Below are positions 1 through 7,555 of a stretch of DNA of 10,224 nt, piece after piece; positions within the stretch are counted from its first letter, which is position 1; each line of letters begins with the position of its first letter. The position numbers were made by a program, and so were the translations under genes. The notes under the pieces were generated by a model. That model saw only the letters and a program-made list of their open reading frames with translations. It searched no databases and had not been told where the DNA came from. The DNA is from Chloroflexota bacterium. Its GTDB lineage: Bacteria > Chloroflexota > UBA5177 > JANWHV01. The stretch lies in contig JAQBPC010000375.1 in the NCBI GenBank assembly GCA_028287725.1, positions 1 to 10,224 on the forward strand, given 5' to 3'.

Positions 1-5
1 GCGCC

Positions 6-926
6 TTACCCTTTCCCCTGCTCCGCGACGCGCACCTGCACGCCCGCGTCCTCCTCCAGGGGCACGAAGACAGACGTATAGTCACGGCGGCCATAGCCCG
101 CCGCTTTGGCGCGCTCGTACAGCGTGATCGACTTCTCGGCCAGTGGCGTGGCGATACCACGCTCCTTCGCCATCTCCAGCACCAGGCTCAGATCCTTGAT
201 CAGCAGATCGGTGAAGAAACCGGGCTCGAAGGTGCCGGTGAAGGCGCGAAGTGCGACCGGGTTCGCAAGCTGCCAGTTGCCGCCACTGCTGGCGCCAATA
301 ATCTTCGCCATCGTGGCCACATCCGCGCCGGCCGCGACGCCCAGAATCAGCGCCTCGGCGTCCGCTGCCGCGATCACGCCGCACAGGTGCTGGTTCACCA
401 GCTTCACGACCTGGCCTGCGCCGATTGGACCAACATGAAAGATGTTCTCGTGTTTCCCCATTGCCTCAAAAATCGGACGGCACCGCTCGAATACGGCCGC
501 GTCACCACCCGCCATGATCGTGAGCGCGCCGGCCACGGCGCCCTGTGAGCCGCCGCTCACCGGCGCGTCGAGCATCTCGACGCCCTGTTTCGCAACGACT
601 TCAGCTACCTGCCTGGCAACGGCTGGGGAAATAGTGCTCATATCCACAAGCGTGAGGCCCTGATGCGCACCCTCCAGCACGCCGCCGGGGCCCAGCACCA
701 CCTGCTCCACGTCGGGAGAGTTCGTCACCATGGTGATCACCACATCGGATGCTTCAGCCACGGCTTTCGGGCTGTCCACCCTCGTCGCACCCGCGGCCAC
801 CACCTCCGATGCGCTCTCCGGACGCCGTGAATAGACAGTCAGCGGAAAGCCCGCTTTGAGCAGATTGAGGCACATCGGGCCGCCCATTACACCAATGCCG
901 ATGAATCCAACGCGCTGCTGTGCCAT
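6..926 (-). CDS. NAD(P)-dependent beta-hydroxyacid dehydrogenase (3-hydroxyisobutyrate dehydrogenase / 2-hydroxy-3-oxopropionate reductase family)
   Basis: This 306-residue protein is a complete member of the beta-hydroxyacid dehydrogenase family, cytosolic oxidoreductases that interconvert a hydroxyacid and its semialdehyde. Seen in the sequence: an N-terminal Rossmann dinucleotide motif GFIGIGVMGGPM at residues 7-18; the substrate-binding motif DAPVSGG at 120-126; GQVVKLVNQ around 171-179 with the expected catalytic lysine at 175; and the C-terminal helical-domain motif IKDLSLVL at 243-250. The pair of arginines after the second strand (SRR, 33-35) could favour NADP, which is an inference. 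Length is typical for the family (about 290-300). Overall it resembles E. coli GarR closely, but the substrate (tartronate semialdehyde, 3-hydroxyisobutyrate, succinic semialdehyde or other) cannot be fixed from sequence, and no pathway neighbour is present. A purine-rich AAGAGGAG lies about 10 nt before the ATG. It is transcribed divergently from the peroxiredoxin gene. Confidence 0.93.
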   Translation of the reverse strand: MAQQRVGFIGIGVMGGPMCLNLLKAGFPLTVYSRRPESASEVVAAGATRVDSPKAVAEASDVVITMVTNSPDVEQVVLGPGGVLEGAHQGLTLVDMSTISPAVARQVAEVVAKQGVEMLDAPVSGGSQGAVAGALTIMAGGDAAVFERCRPIFEAMGKHENIFHVGPIGAGQVVKLVNQHLCGVIAAADAEALILGVAAGADVATMAKIIGASSGGNWQLANPVALRAFTGTFEPGFFTDLLIKDLSLVLEMAKERGIATPLAEKSITLYERAKAAGYGRRDYTSVFVPLEEDAGVQVRVAEQGKG

Positions 927-946
927 GAGATGCCGACTCCTCTTCG

Positions 947-976
947 CTTATATACTCGTCATTCTCGTAGTACTAA
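947..976 (-). promoter_or_regulatory. Possible sigma-70-like promoter for the dehydrogenase gene
   Basis: Reading the minus strand, TTAGTA (complement of 971-976; 4 of 6 to TTGACA) is followed after 18 nt by TATAAG (complement of 947-952; 5 of 6 to TATAAT). The spot is a small AT-rich island in GC-rich DNA, between two divergent genes. The start site would fall near 940, leaving only about 14 nt of leader and cutting into the purine-rich ribosome binding site. The true start may therefore differ, or the promoter may be a chance match. Confidence 0.3.
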
Positions 977-1071
977 GCATAGCCATACATCCCGGCGTCG
1001 TTCCACGGTTGAGCCACATTCATGCTATCCCTATGGGGGAGGACTTGCCATTCCTCCGTCCACAGTGCTGC

Positions 1072-1079
1072 AGAAGGGA
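1072..1079 (+). promoter_or_regulatory. Ribosome binding site fixing the peroxiredoxin start
   Basis: AGAAGGGA lies 7 nt before the ATG at 1087. It supports that start over the in-frame upstream ATG at 856. That earlier ATG lies inside the opposite-strand dehydrogenase gene and would add 77 residues unlike any peroxiredoxin N-terminus. Confidence 0.6.
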
Positions 1080-1086
1080 ACACACA

Positions 1087-1566
1087 ATGTCTTCGAGTAC
1101 AGTCCCGGCCGTTGGCCAGCAGGCGCCATCCTTCAGCCTGCCGACTACCGGCGGCAAGACGATTAGTCTTGACGACTTTCGTGGCAAGCAGGCCGTTGTC
1201 TTGTATTTCTACCCGGCCGATGACACGCCAGGCTGCACCAAGGAAGCCTGCGCCTTCCGCGACCTCGGCAGCCAGTTCGCCGACGCAGGAGCGGCCATCC
1301 TCGGCGTCAGCACCGACCCTGTCGATTCGCATGAGAAGTTCGCGGGGAAATTCAACCTCAACTTTCCCCTCCTCGCCGATACCGATGCCGCCACCTCGAC
1401 CGCCTACGGCGTCTATGGCGAGAAGAACCTGTATGGGAAAAAGTCCATCGGCATTACCAGGGCCACCTTCGTGATCGATCGCGACGGCATCGTCCGCAAG
1501 GTATACCCCAGGGTCAAGGTCGACCAACACGCCGATGCGGTGCTGAAGGATGTGCGCGCGCTCTAG
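1087..1566 (+). CDS. bcp: Thioredoxin-dependent thiol peroxidase, Bcp/PrxQ-type peroxiredoxin
   Basis: This 159-residue cytosolic peroxiredoxin reduces hydrogen peroxide and organic hydroperoxides using thiols, usually from thioredoxin. Seen in the sequence: the active-site segment PADDTPGCTKEAC at residues 43-55, with peroxidatic Cys50 and a second cysteine, Cys55, in the C-X4-C spacing typical of atypical 2-Cys Bcp/PrxQ enzymes; the GVSTDPVDSHEKF segment at 73-85; LNFPLLAD at 91-98; and the closing YGKKSIGITRATFVID at 116-131. Length (about 150-160) matches the family. The ATG at 1087 is chosen because AGAAGGGA sits 7 nt upstream and the first family-like residues follow it directly. No operon partner is apparent: the upstream gene is divergent and the next plus-strand gene starts about 450 bp later. 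The family call is secure; the symbol follows the E. coli homologue. Confidence 0.95.
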   Translation: MSSSTVPAVGQQAPSFSLPTTGGKTISLDDFRGKQAVVLYFYPADDTPGCTKEACAFRDLGSQFADAGAAILGVSTDPVDSHEKFAGKFNLNFPLLADTDAATSTAYGVYGEKNLYGKKSIGITRATFVIDRDGIVRKVYPRVKVDQHADAVLKDVRAL

Positions 1567-1845
1567 AGATTAGGCCAGGCCCTACTCATCCCGACAGTGA
1601 GCTGTTCGCCACGCGCTAAGAGCACGGCAGCGATCACTTCACACGACACATGACAACGACGTTGCCGAAAATGCCGAACGGGCCGGATAGTCTGGTGGGC
1701 GCCAGGCTCGTGTGGATCTCCGGCAGTCAGCTTCAGCGCGCGGCGGCACGCGGTTCGTGCGCGAAGCAGACCTAACGGCGAACAGCGCCATAAAGCGGAA
1801 ACCGTGGCATAACGAGACAAAAGAGCCCGTTGCGATGTAACCGAT

Positions 1846-1878
1846 CAGGCAGTTTGTCCGGTTTTGCCTGCCCGGACA
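1846..1878 (+). repeat. Two overlapping inverted repeats able to form alternative hairpins
   Basis: CAGGCA at 1846-1851 is the exact reverse complement of TGCCTG at 1865-1870. TGTCCGG at 1855-1861 is the exact reverse complement of CCGGACA at 1872-1878. The arms interleave in the order A, B, A', B', so as RNA they would be mutually exclusive hairpins or a strained pseudoknot, with a single nucleotide between A' and B'. No T run follows, so this is not a standard intrinsic terminator. It could be a regulatory leader element, a protein-binding site or a palindromic repeat family member; the sequence alone does not decide. Confidence 0.45.
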
Positions 1879-2003
1879 CTCTCAAGTAGTGCGAACGATC
1901 AAGACAGCGTTGCCGCCTTAGAGTTCGCGTGGTACGTTGTGCAAATCCAGTGGGTAGAGAACGCTCGGCCCAACACGCCGGGCTTCCCCGCGAAGACCCC
2001 GGC

Positions 2004-2009
2004 AGAAGG
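2004..2009 (+). promoter_or_regulatory. Ribosome binding site candidate for the low-complexity membrane protein
   Basis: AGAAGG is placed 8 nt before the ATG at 2018. It is the main reason for choosing that start, because the later in-frame ATG at 2228 (and GTG at 2225) has no purine-rich sequence in front of it. Confidence 0.4.
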
Positions 2010-2017
2010 CGATTAGC

Positions 2018-3735
2018 ATGATGGCACGACCGCACATCGCCAAAAACACACCGTCCCGCGTACATCGCTCAATCCTGTTCATCCTTGGGCGCTCCGGCTT
2101 CCATGACTTGCTGCTCGGCGCGCCGCGCGTATGGCCAACGTTCACGGCTGTCTCGGCGGCTGGGCCGCTGGAGGACACACTCAGGCATCACAGGCGTGGC
2201 CTGTGGCGGCGCCGCACACAAATCGTGATGGCACGCTTCATTGCGATTGGCATGCTCTATCTGATCGCCGCCAACCTGGCGCTGCTCGCGCTGGCGCCGG
2301 ACACGCCACCTGCCATCCGCTGGGTTCCCGCTATCCTGCTTGTGCTCGCCGGCATCTGGCTTTCGTTCGCCCTCCGCCCCAGCACTGGTGAAACCGCGCA
2401 ACTGCTCGATCGCCGATTCAGATTGCACGAGGCCATTGGCACCGCCCTCGAATTTAATCCCGAAAGACAGCCGGGCGCCGTTGCCCACCAGCAGATGGCC
2501 TATGCTCTTGCCACCGTTCAGAAACTACCCCGCAAGGCCTGGCAGGACGGCCGGCATAAAAGGCCCTGGGCACTATCGGCCGCGCTCGTGGCCGGCGTTG
2601 CCCTGAGCACGTTTCTAACCGCTCAGGTGGGCCCGCACTCTGCAACACGGTCCGCCGCCGGGCCGCCGATTGCGCTCGGCGCTCACCATGTCCCGCTTAC
2701 CCAGCTACATCCCAATCTCGTGTCACCCACCAATCCATCGCTGAGCCCGTCGACCCTCCAACAGAAGCGCATGCAGGATACGAACCGCCCGAACACCTCC
2801 CACCAACCGATCCTATCGACCTCGCTCCAGGTCCGGACTGGGCCGCAACTGGCAGCCGTCGCCACTGCGAACGGCGCACCTCCTGCAATGCTCACCGGCA
2901 AGCTCAACGGTAGCGGCAATGGTCCCAACAGCGCGGCACAACAACAGGCAGCAGCACAGGGCCAGGCCGGCACGTCGCAGCGCAATGGCAACACAGGCAA
3001 TAGCGGACAATCCGCACAGCAAGGGGCCCAACTTGGTCAAGGCCAAAATGCCGGCCAGAGCAATAACAGCGCAAGCGGACAAAGCGGTAATGGCGGCCAG
3101 CAACAGCCGCAGTCCGGTCCGCAGACCAGCCCGAATCAGACGCAGCGCGGCGGTTCGGGGAACACGGGCCCTCAGGGACAGAATCAAGGGCAGTCGAGCC
3201 AGCAGAATGGGCGATCGTCCGCCAATCGAACGGGCAACCGTAACGCCAATCCCTTCGGCCAGGACCCTTCGGCGTCGCAAGCCGGGCAGAAAGGCAGCCG
3301 CTCCGGCAGCCAGCACACGGGCGGCGGGCAACCAGCAGCGCGCGGCCAGCAATCACGGAACTCGGGATCGTCCCAGGCGAACTCGGGAAGGACCAGCCGC
3401 AGCACGTCACAGAACAACCCAGCGGACCCCATGCAACACGGTCGCTATTCCTCCGGTAACGGGCAGATACCGCAGCAGCCGACCACTCAGCCGGGCAAGG
3501 CCGGGCCAGCGCACGGCCGAACAGTCGTGGTCGGAAGTCAGCCGATTGTCAAAAACGGCAGCAAAGGCCAGGAGCTTGTCCGGGTGGTGCCGTTTGGCGC
3601 TGCCTCCGGCCCTGGTATGGGCGGACCGGCAGGCGGGTCCAATACCGTTCAGGGATACGTGCCGGAAGAAGACGTTACGCTGGCGCCGGATGAACAAGCA
3701 CTGGTTCGCGCCTACTTTAGTAATGGGTCTGGCTC

Positions 3736-3739
<4 letters not shown>
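2018..3739 (+). CDS. Three-helix membrane protein with a long Gln/Asn/Gly/Ser-rich tail, coupled to moxR
   Basis: I cannot name a function. In the 573-residue reading, residues 51-70 are strongly basic and precede transmembrane helices at about 72-92 and 101-119. A cytoplasmic loop carries LLDRRFRLHEAIGTALEF at 129-146, recalling the 'DRR-L-ERL-TALE' motif of membrane proteins encoded beside MoxR operons. A third helix at about 184-204 leads outward to a tail. Residues 297-500 are low complexity, and the last 65 or so form a distinct ending with YVPEEDVTLAPDEQALVRAYFSNG at 547-570. By the positive-inside rule the tail is extracytoplasmic. The stop codon overlaps the moxR start (ATGA), so translation is probably coupled. 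The start is uncertain: AGAAGG supports 2018, but the first 50 residues look unlike the rest, and 2228 would leave the helices intact. I infer a partner, scaffold or substrate of the MoxR system. Confidence 0.75.
2906..3517 (+). repeat. Low-complexity coding tract (Gln/Asn/Gly/Ser-rich)
   Basis: This encodes residues 297-500 of the membrane protein starting at 2018. The tract is made of irregular short units such as GQ, QQ, NG, SG and GQGQ with hardly any hydrophobic residues, and no exact tandem unit is visible. Its composition keeps other frames open, producing long spurious ORFs on both strands. Confidence 0.8.
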
Positions 3740-4716
<977 letters not shown>

Positions 4717-4832
4717 GTACCAGGACGAGTTGGCGGTGTCGACGACCCACGACGCCGATAAATCCCCAGCGGGAGTGCAAGGGTAGCCATGGCAGGCACA
4801 GCGCTCAAGCAATTTCAGGAGAGGCCCAGGCG
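4717..4832 (+). other. 116-bp spacer between moxR and the DUF58 gene
   Basis: This is the only real gap inside the module. It contains the strong ribosome binding site of the next gene. TTGGCG near 4731 and GATAAA near 4759 look promoter-like but are about 21 nt apart, which is too far for a usual promoter. No stem-loop with a T run is visible, so transcription probably continues through it. Confidence 0.5.
4817..4824 (+). promoter_or_regulatory. Strong ribosome binding site for a GTG start
   Basis: AGGAGAGG lies 8 nt before the GTG at 4833. It decides the start of the DUF58 gene, for which no suitable ATG exists at this point. Confidence 0.7.
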
Positions 4833-5774
4833 GTGAGCTGGCTTGAACGCGCGCGCCGCGGTGCGCTCAGAGGATGGGTGGATCTCCCCGGCACCGACTA
4901 CGACGGACCGTTATTGAGCGGAGCCTTCCTGAAGCGCATCGAGCACCTTAGCCTGCGGGTCGGCCGGAGCGGCACAACCGGCTTCGCGGGCGAGCATCCC
5001 AGCCTAAGGAAAGCCCATTCCGTCGAATTCGCGGACTACCGGAATTATCGCCCCGGCGACGACTTCCGCCTCATCGACTGGAACGTCTATGCGCGGCTCG
5101 GCCAGCTTACCCTTCGCCTAACCGAAGCAGCCGAAGCCACCACGCTGCACCTGCTGCTCGACTGCAGTGGCTCGATGTCCTACGGAATCCCCTCGAAATT
5201 CCGCACCATGCAGCGCATCGCGGCCGCGTTGGGCTGCCTGGCTCTGTCTCGCTATGACAGCGTCTCAACCGGCATTCTGCGTGGGAACACAGCCCAGGTA
5301 TTACCGCGCCTGCGCGGAAAGAATGAAACCGGGCGCTTTCTCTCGATATTGGAGGGCCTCAAGCCCAGCGGCACGGTCGACCTGGAAGCGTCGGTCCGAT
5401 CCTACTGTAGCGCGCCGCGCCGGGGAGTTGGCGTGCTGATATCTGACCTGATGGCCCCGAGCGGCACGGCGGAGGCGGTGTTCGCGCTGCGACGCATTGG
5501 CTTGGAGCCGGCGGTACTCCAGGTGCTGGCGCGCGAAGAGTGCGAGCCGAGACTCGAAGGCCCGCTTGAGCTGGTTGATTGCGAGACAGGCGCCACGATT
5601 TCCACTGCAATCAACGGTGAGGCGCTCAAAGCATACGCCGAGCGGTTCTCCGCCTGGACGAATGATCTGGAGTCGAATTGCGCCGCTCAACGCGCTACGT
5701 TCGTGCGACTCTGTACCGATCAGCCGCTTGAAGATCTTCTCGTTGCCTCGCTGCGCGGCAGGGTGGTGCAATGA
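4833..5774 (+). CDS. DUF58 domain protein with vWA-like fold and intact MIDAS
   Basis: This 313-residue protein has no transmembrane segment and is probably cytoplasmic. DUF58 proteins are the usual partners of MoxR and are thought to link the ATPase to membrane vWA proteins. Seen in the sequence: the family signature from about 65 to 89, EFADYRNYRPGDD followed by DWNVYARL; a vWA core opening with DCSGSM at 110-115, which gives the DxSxS metal site (Asp110, Ser112, Ser114); a candidate MIDAS threonine, Thr181, in SGTVDLEAS; and Asp205 in LISDL. Together these suggest that it binds a divalent metal. It starts at GTG with AGGAGAGG 8 nt upstream, so unlike its neighbours it has its own strong translation signal. 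Its stop overlaps the next start as ATGA. The family assignment is secure; the client is unknown. Confidence 0.95.
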   Translation: MSWLERARRGALRGWVDLPGTDYDGPLLSGAFLKRIEHLSLRVGRSGTTGFAGEHPSLRKAHSVEFADYRNYRPGDDFRLIDWNVYARLGQLTLRLTEAAEATTLHLLLDCSGSMSYGIPSKFRTMQRIAAALGCLALSRYDSVSTGILRGNTAQVLPRLRGKNETGRFLSILEGLKPSGTVDLEASVRSYCSAPRRGVGVLISDLMAPSGTAEAVFALRRIGLEPAVLQVLAREECEPRLEGPLELVDCETGATISTAINGEALKAYAERFSAWTNDLESNCAAQRATFVRLCTDQPLEDLLVASLRGRVVQ

Positions 5775-7546
5775 GCTTTGCCCAGCCCCTTGCCCTGTTC
5801 GGGCTGCTGTTTGTCCCCCTGATAATTCTCTTCTACCTGCTGCGATCGCAACACCAGCGCCAGGTTATATCCAGCACGTGGCTCTGGGCGGAAGCGCTTG
5901 AGCGCTTCAGTCACCGCCCGGCCCGCCGGCTACCCCTGCGTGAGCCTCTCCTGCTGTTGCAGCTTCTTGCGGTGCTTGTGCTCACCCTCTTCTTCGCCGG
6001 CCCACGATTCTCCCAAGCCGCCCATGCGCACCAGATTGTCGTACTCGACGGATCGGTCGCCATGGCAGCTACTGATATCTCGCCGTCCCGCTTTGCTCGA
6101 GCGCGGCAGCGCGTGGAGGACATAATCGCGAAGCTAGGGCCGGAAGACAGCCTGAGCATCATCCTGGCCGGCCCGCATGCCAGGGTGGTCGGCGAGCTTC
6201 CCAGTGACATGGACGTCGCGACTGCCGTTAGGCGGCTCGCTACGCCGAGCGGCGACGCCGACATAGCCGGCGCCGTAGCGCTTGCACGCGGCGTGGCCGC
6301 GGCGTCTGGCGTCGGCTCGCCACGGGTTACGTTCCTGGCAGCGCCCGAAACGCCGCCACTCGCGGTAGGCACGCTCCCAATCAACGTCGAGCGAATTGGC
6401 AAAACTCCGCTCGACGACCAGGGGATTGGCGCGCTGAGCGCGCGCTGCCAGTCGGACGGTGTTACCTGTGCCGCATTTGCGCGCATTCGGAACAGCGCTG
6501 CCGCGCCGCGCACCGACGACCTGGCCGTATGGGCGGATGGGCAGTCGCTTGGACGGCAGACTCTTCATATACCGGCGCTGGGCTCGCTGGACCTTACCTT
6601 CGCCTTACCGAAAGGCGCCCGCGCCATAAAGGCGTCGCTGCTTGGCCATGATGCGATAGCAAGTAATGACACGGCCTGGGCACTTGTCCCCGCGCCGCCA
6701 CGCCTGCACGCCTTGTTTGTCTCCGACTCGCCGGGCCAAATGCTCCGCGGCTTGCACGCCGTCCCTGGACTAACCGTCGACACGATCCCAGCCAGTAAGT
6801 TTCAATACGCGGACTTCGGCCACGCCGACCTTCTGATCCTCGACAAAGTGTCACCCGACAATCTTCCACCCATTCCACTGCTGGCGATCGACCCTCCGAC
6901 GTCGACGTCGTTCCTGAACGTGCGCGCCGCAAACGTGTTCCTGCCGGTAGACAATATCGATGTCTCGGACCCCTTGGCGCAGGGCCTGGACCTCTACGGT
7001 CTGGCCACGAACGGCGAGAAAATTGATACGCCTCCGTGGGCCCACGTAGTCGTTGGCGGCGCGAACGGCGCCTTGCTGATGGACGGTGTACAGAACGCCA
7101 GCAAAACTGCCGTGCTGGCATTCGATGCTGGGCATAACCCCTTTGCCCAGGATGTGGCCTTTCCGCTGCTGGTGACCAGGCTCGTCAATTGGTTAGTGCC
7201 CGCACCGCCCGCGTCGGTACCGGCCGGCGCCTCGGTATGGCTACCGGCCGGCGTTCAGACCGTGCAGGATCCGAGCGGCGCCGTGCTGGCAGGCCCAATG
7301 GTAAACGCCGCACGGCAAGGCATGTATTCCGTCAAGACGGGAACTGGTAATCGTCTCCCTGGTCAGGCACTCTTTGCGGTCAGTACCGCGAACCCGGGTG
7401 AAGTGGTGTCCGGCGCGGGAAACATCCCAGTATGGGTGCCGCCGGTGAGCACCGGCACCCTGTGGCGCAATGTCTGGCCGCTCGCCGTGCTTCTGGCCCT
7501 GGTGGTCGTATCTGGCGAATGGTGGTTCTATGCCAAAAAGACCTGA
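5771..7546 (+). CDS. BatA-like membrane protein with a degenerate vWA domain
   Basis: This 591-residue membrane protein opens with the BatA/aerotolerance N-terminal module: a helix at about 6-24, a basic cytoplasmic loop containing SSTWLWAEALERF at 34-46, and a second helix at about 59-77. A vWA-like domain follows at about 87-190. Its metal site is lost: the DxSxS motif reads DGSVA (93-97), and where the late aspartate of LLSDG is expected there is FLAAPE (188-193). Residues of about 205-300 look like a beta-sandwich, and 300-560 include an alpha/beta, amidotransferase-like region (HALFVSDS, DLLILDK). The C-terminal anchor is VWPLAVLLALVVVSGEWW near 568-585. Positive-inside topology puts the bulk outside the membrane. 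It is translationally coupled to the DUF58 gene by ATGA and followed 9 bp later by its likely paralogue. It is probably a structural partner rather than a metal-dependent binder (inference). Confidence 0.88.
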   Translation: MSFAQPLALFGLLFVPLIILFYLLRSQHQRQVISSTWLWAEALERFSHRPARRLPLREPLLLLQLLAVLVLTLFFAGPRFSQAAHAHQIVVLDGSVAMAATDISPSRFARARQRVEDIIAKLGPEDSLSIILAGPHARVVGELPSDMDVATAVRRLATPSGDADIAGAVALARGVAAASGVGSPRVTFLAAPETPPLAVGTLPINVERIGKTPLDDQGIGALSARCQSDGVTCAAFARIRNSAAAPRTDDLAVWADGQSLGRQTLHIPALGSLDLTFALPKGARAIKASLLGHDAIASNDTAWALVPAPPRLHALFVSDSPGQMLRGLHAVPGLTVDTIPASKFQYADFGHADLLILDKVSPDNLPPIPLLAIDPPTSTSFLNVRAANVFLPVDNIDVSDPLAQGLDLYGLATNGEKIDTPPWAHVVVGGANGALLMDGVQNASKTAVLAFDAGHNPFAQDVAFPLLVTRLVNWLVPAPPASVPAGASVWLPAGVQTVQDPSGAVLAGPMVNAARQGMYSVKTGTGNRLPGQALFAVSTANPGEVVSGAGNIPVWVPPVSTGTLWRNVWPLAVLLALVVVSGEWWFYAKKT

Positions 7547-7550
7547 GAGG
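7545..7550 (+). promoter_or_regulatory. Ribosome binding site of the double-vWA gene
   Basis: GAGAGG overlaps the stop codon of the preceding gene and sits 5 nt before the ATG at 7556. The two genes are therefore likely translated from one message by terminating and re-initiating ribosomes. Confidence 0.55.
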
Positions 7551-7555
7551 CGATA

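Larger units (their letters stand above)
1567..2017 (+). other. Intergenic region of about 450 bp with no supported gene
   Basis: No convincing reading frame fills this stretch, and codon use in its open frames is irregular. It holds the competing inverted repeats at 1846-1878 and, near its end, the AGAAGG that may serve the next gene. A weak promoter-like pair for the downstream operon is TTGCCG at 1910-1915 and TACGTT at 1933-1938 with a 17-nt spacer (4 of 6 and 3 of 6 matches), too poor to call. No stem followed by a T run marks the end of the peroxiredoxin transcript. Confidence 0.6.

Noticed and set aside
856..1086. An upstream in-frame ATG that would lengthen the peroxiredoxin by 77 residues, including a hydrophobic stretch that might be read as a signal or anchor.
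   Set aside because: It overlaps the divergent dehydrogenase gene, lacks a ribosome binding site and gives sequence foreign to the family. The ATG at 1087 has both a ribosome binding site and the right N-terminus.
1563..1820. A minus-strand open frame of 85 codons with a stretch (EVIAAVLLARGEQLTVG) that recalls the first strands of Nudix hydrolases.
   Set aside because: It ends before any Nudix box could occur, no GX5EX7REUXEEXGU motif appears nearby, and the rest is arginine- and cysteine-rich in the manner of shadow frames. At most it is a worn remnant, which I cannot support.
2813..3410. Two long minus-strand open frames (2813-3352 and 2904-3410) under the same tract.
   Set aside because: They are mirror images of the same compositional bias, with no ribosome binding site pattern or family likeness I can defend.
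7218..7253. The 12-mer TACCGGCCGGCG occurs twice, 24 bp apart, inside the BatA-like gene.
   Set aside because: It encodes two similar Pro-Ala-Gly turns spaced eight codons apart and is explained by protein sequence and codon bias.
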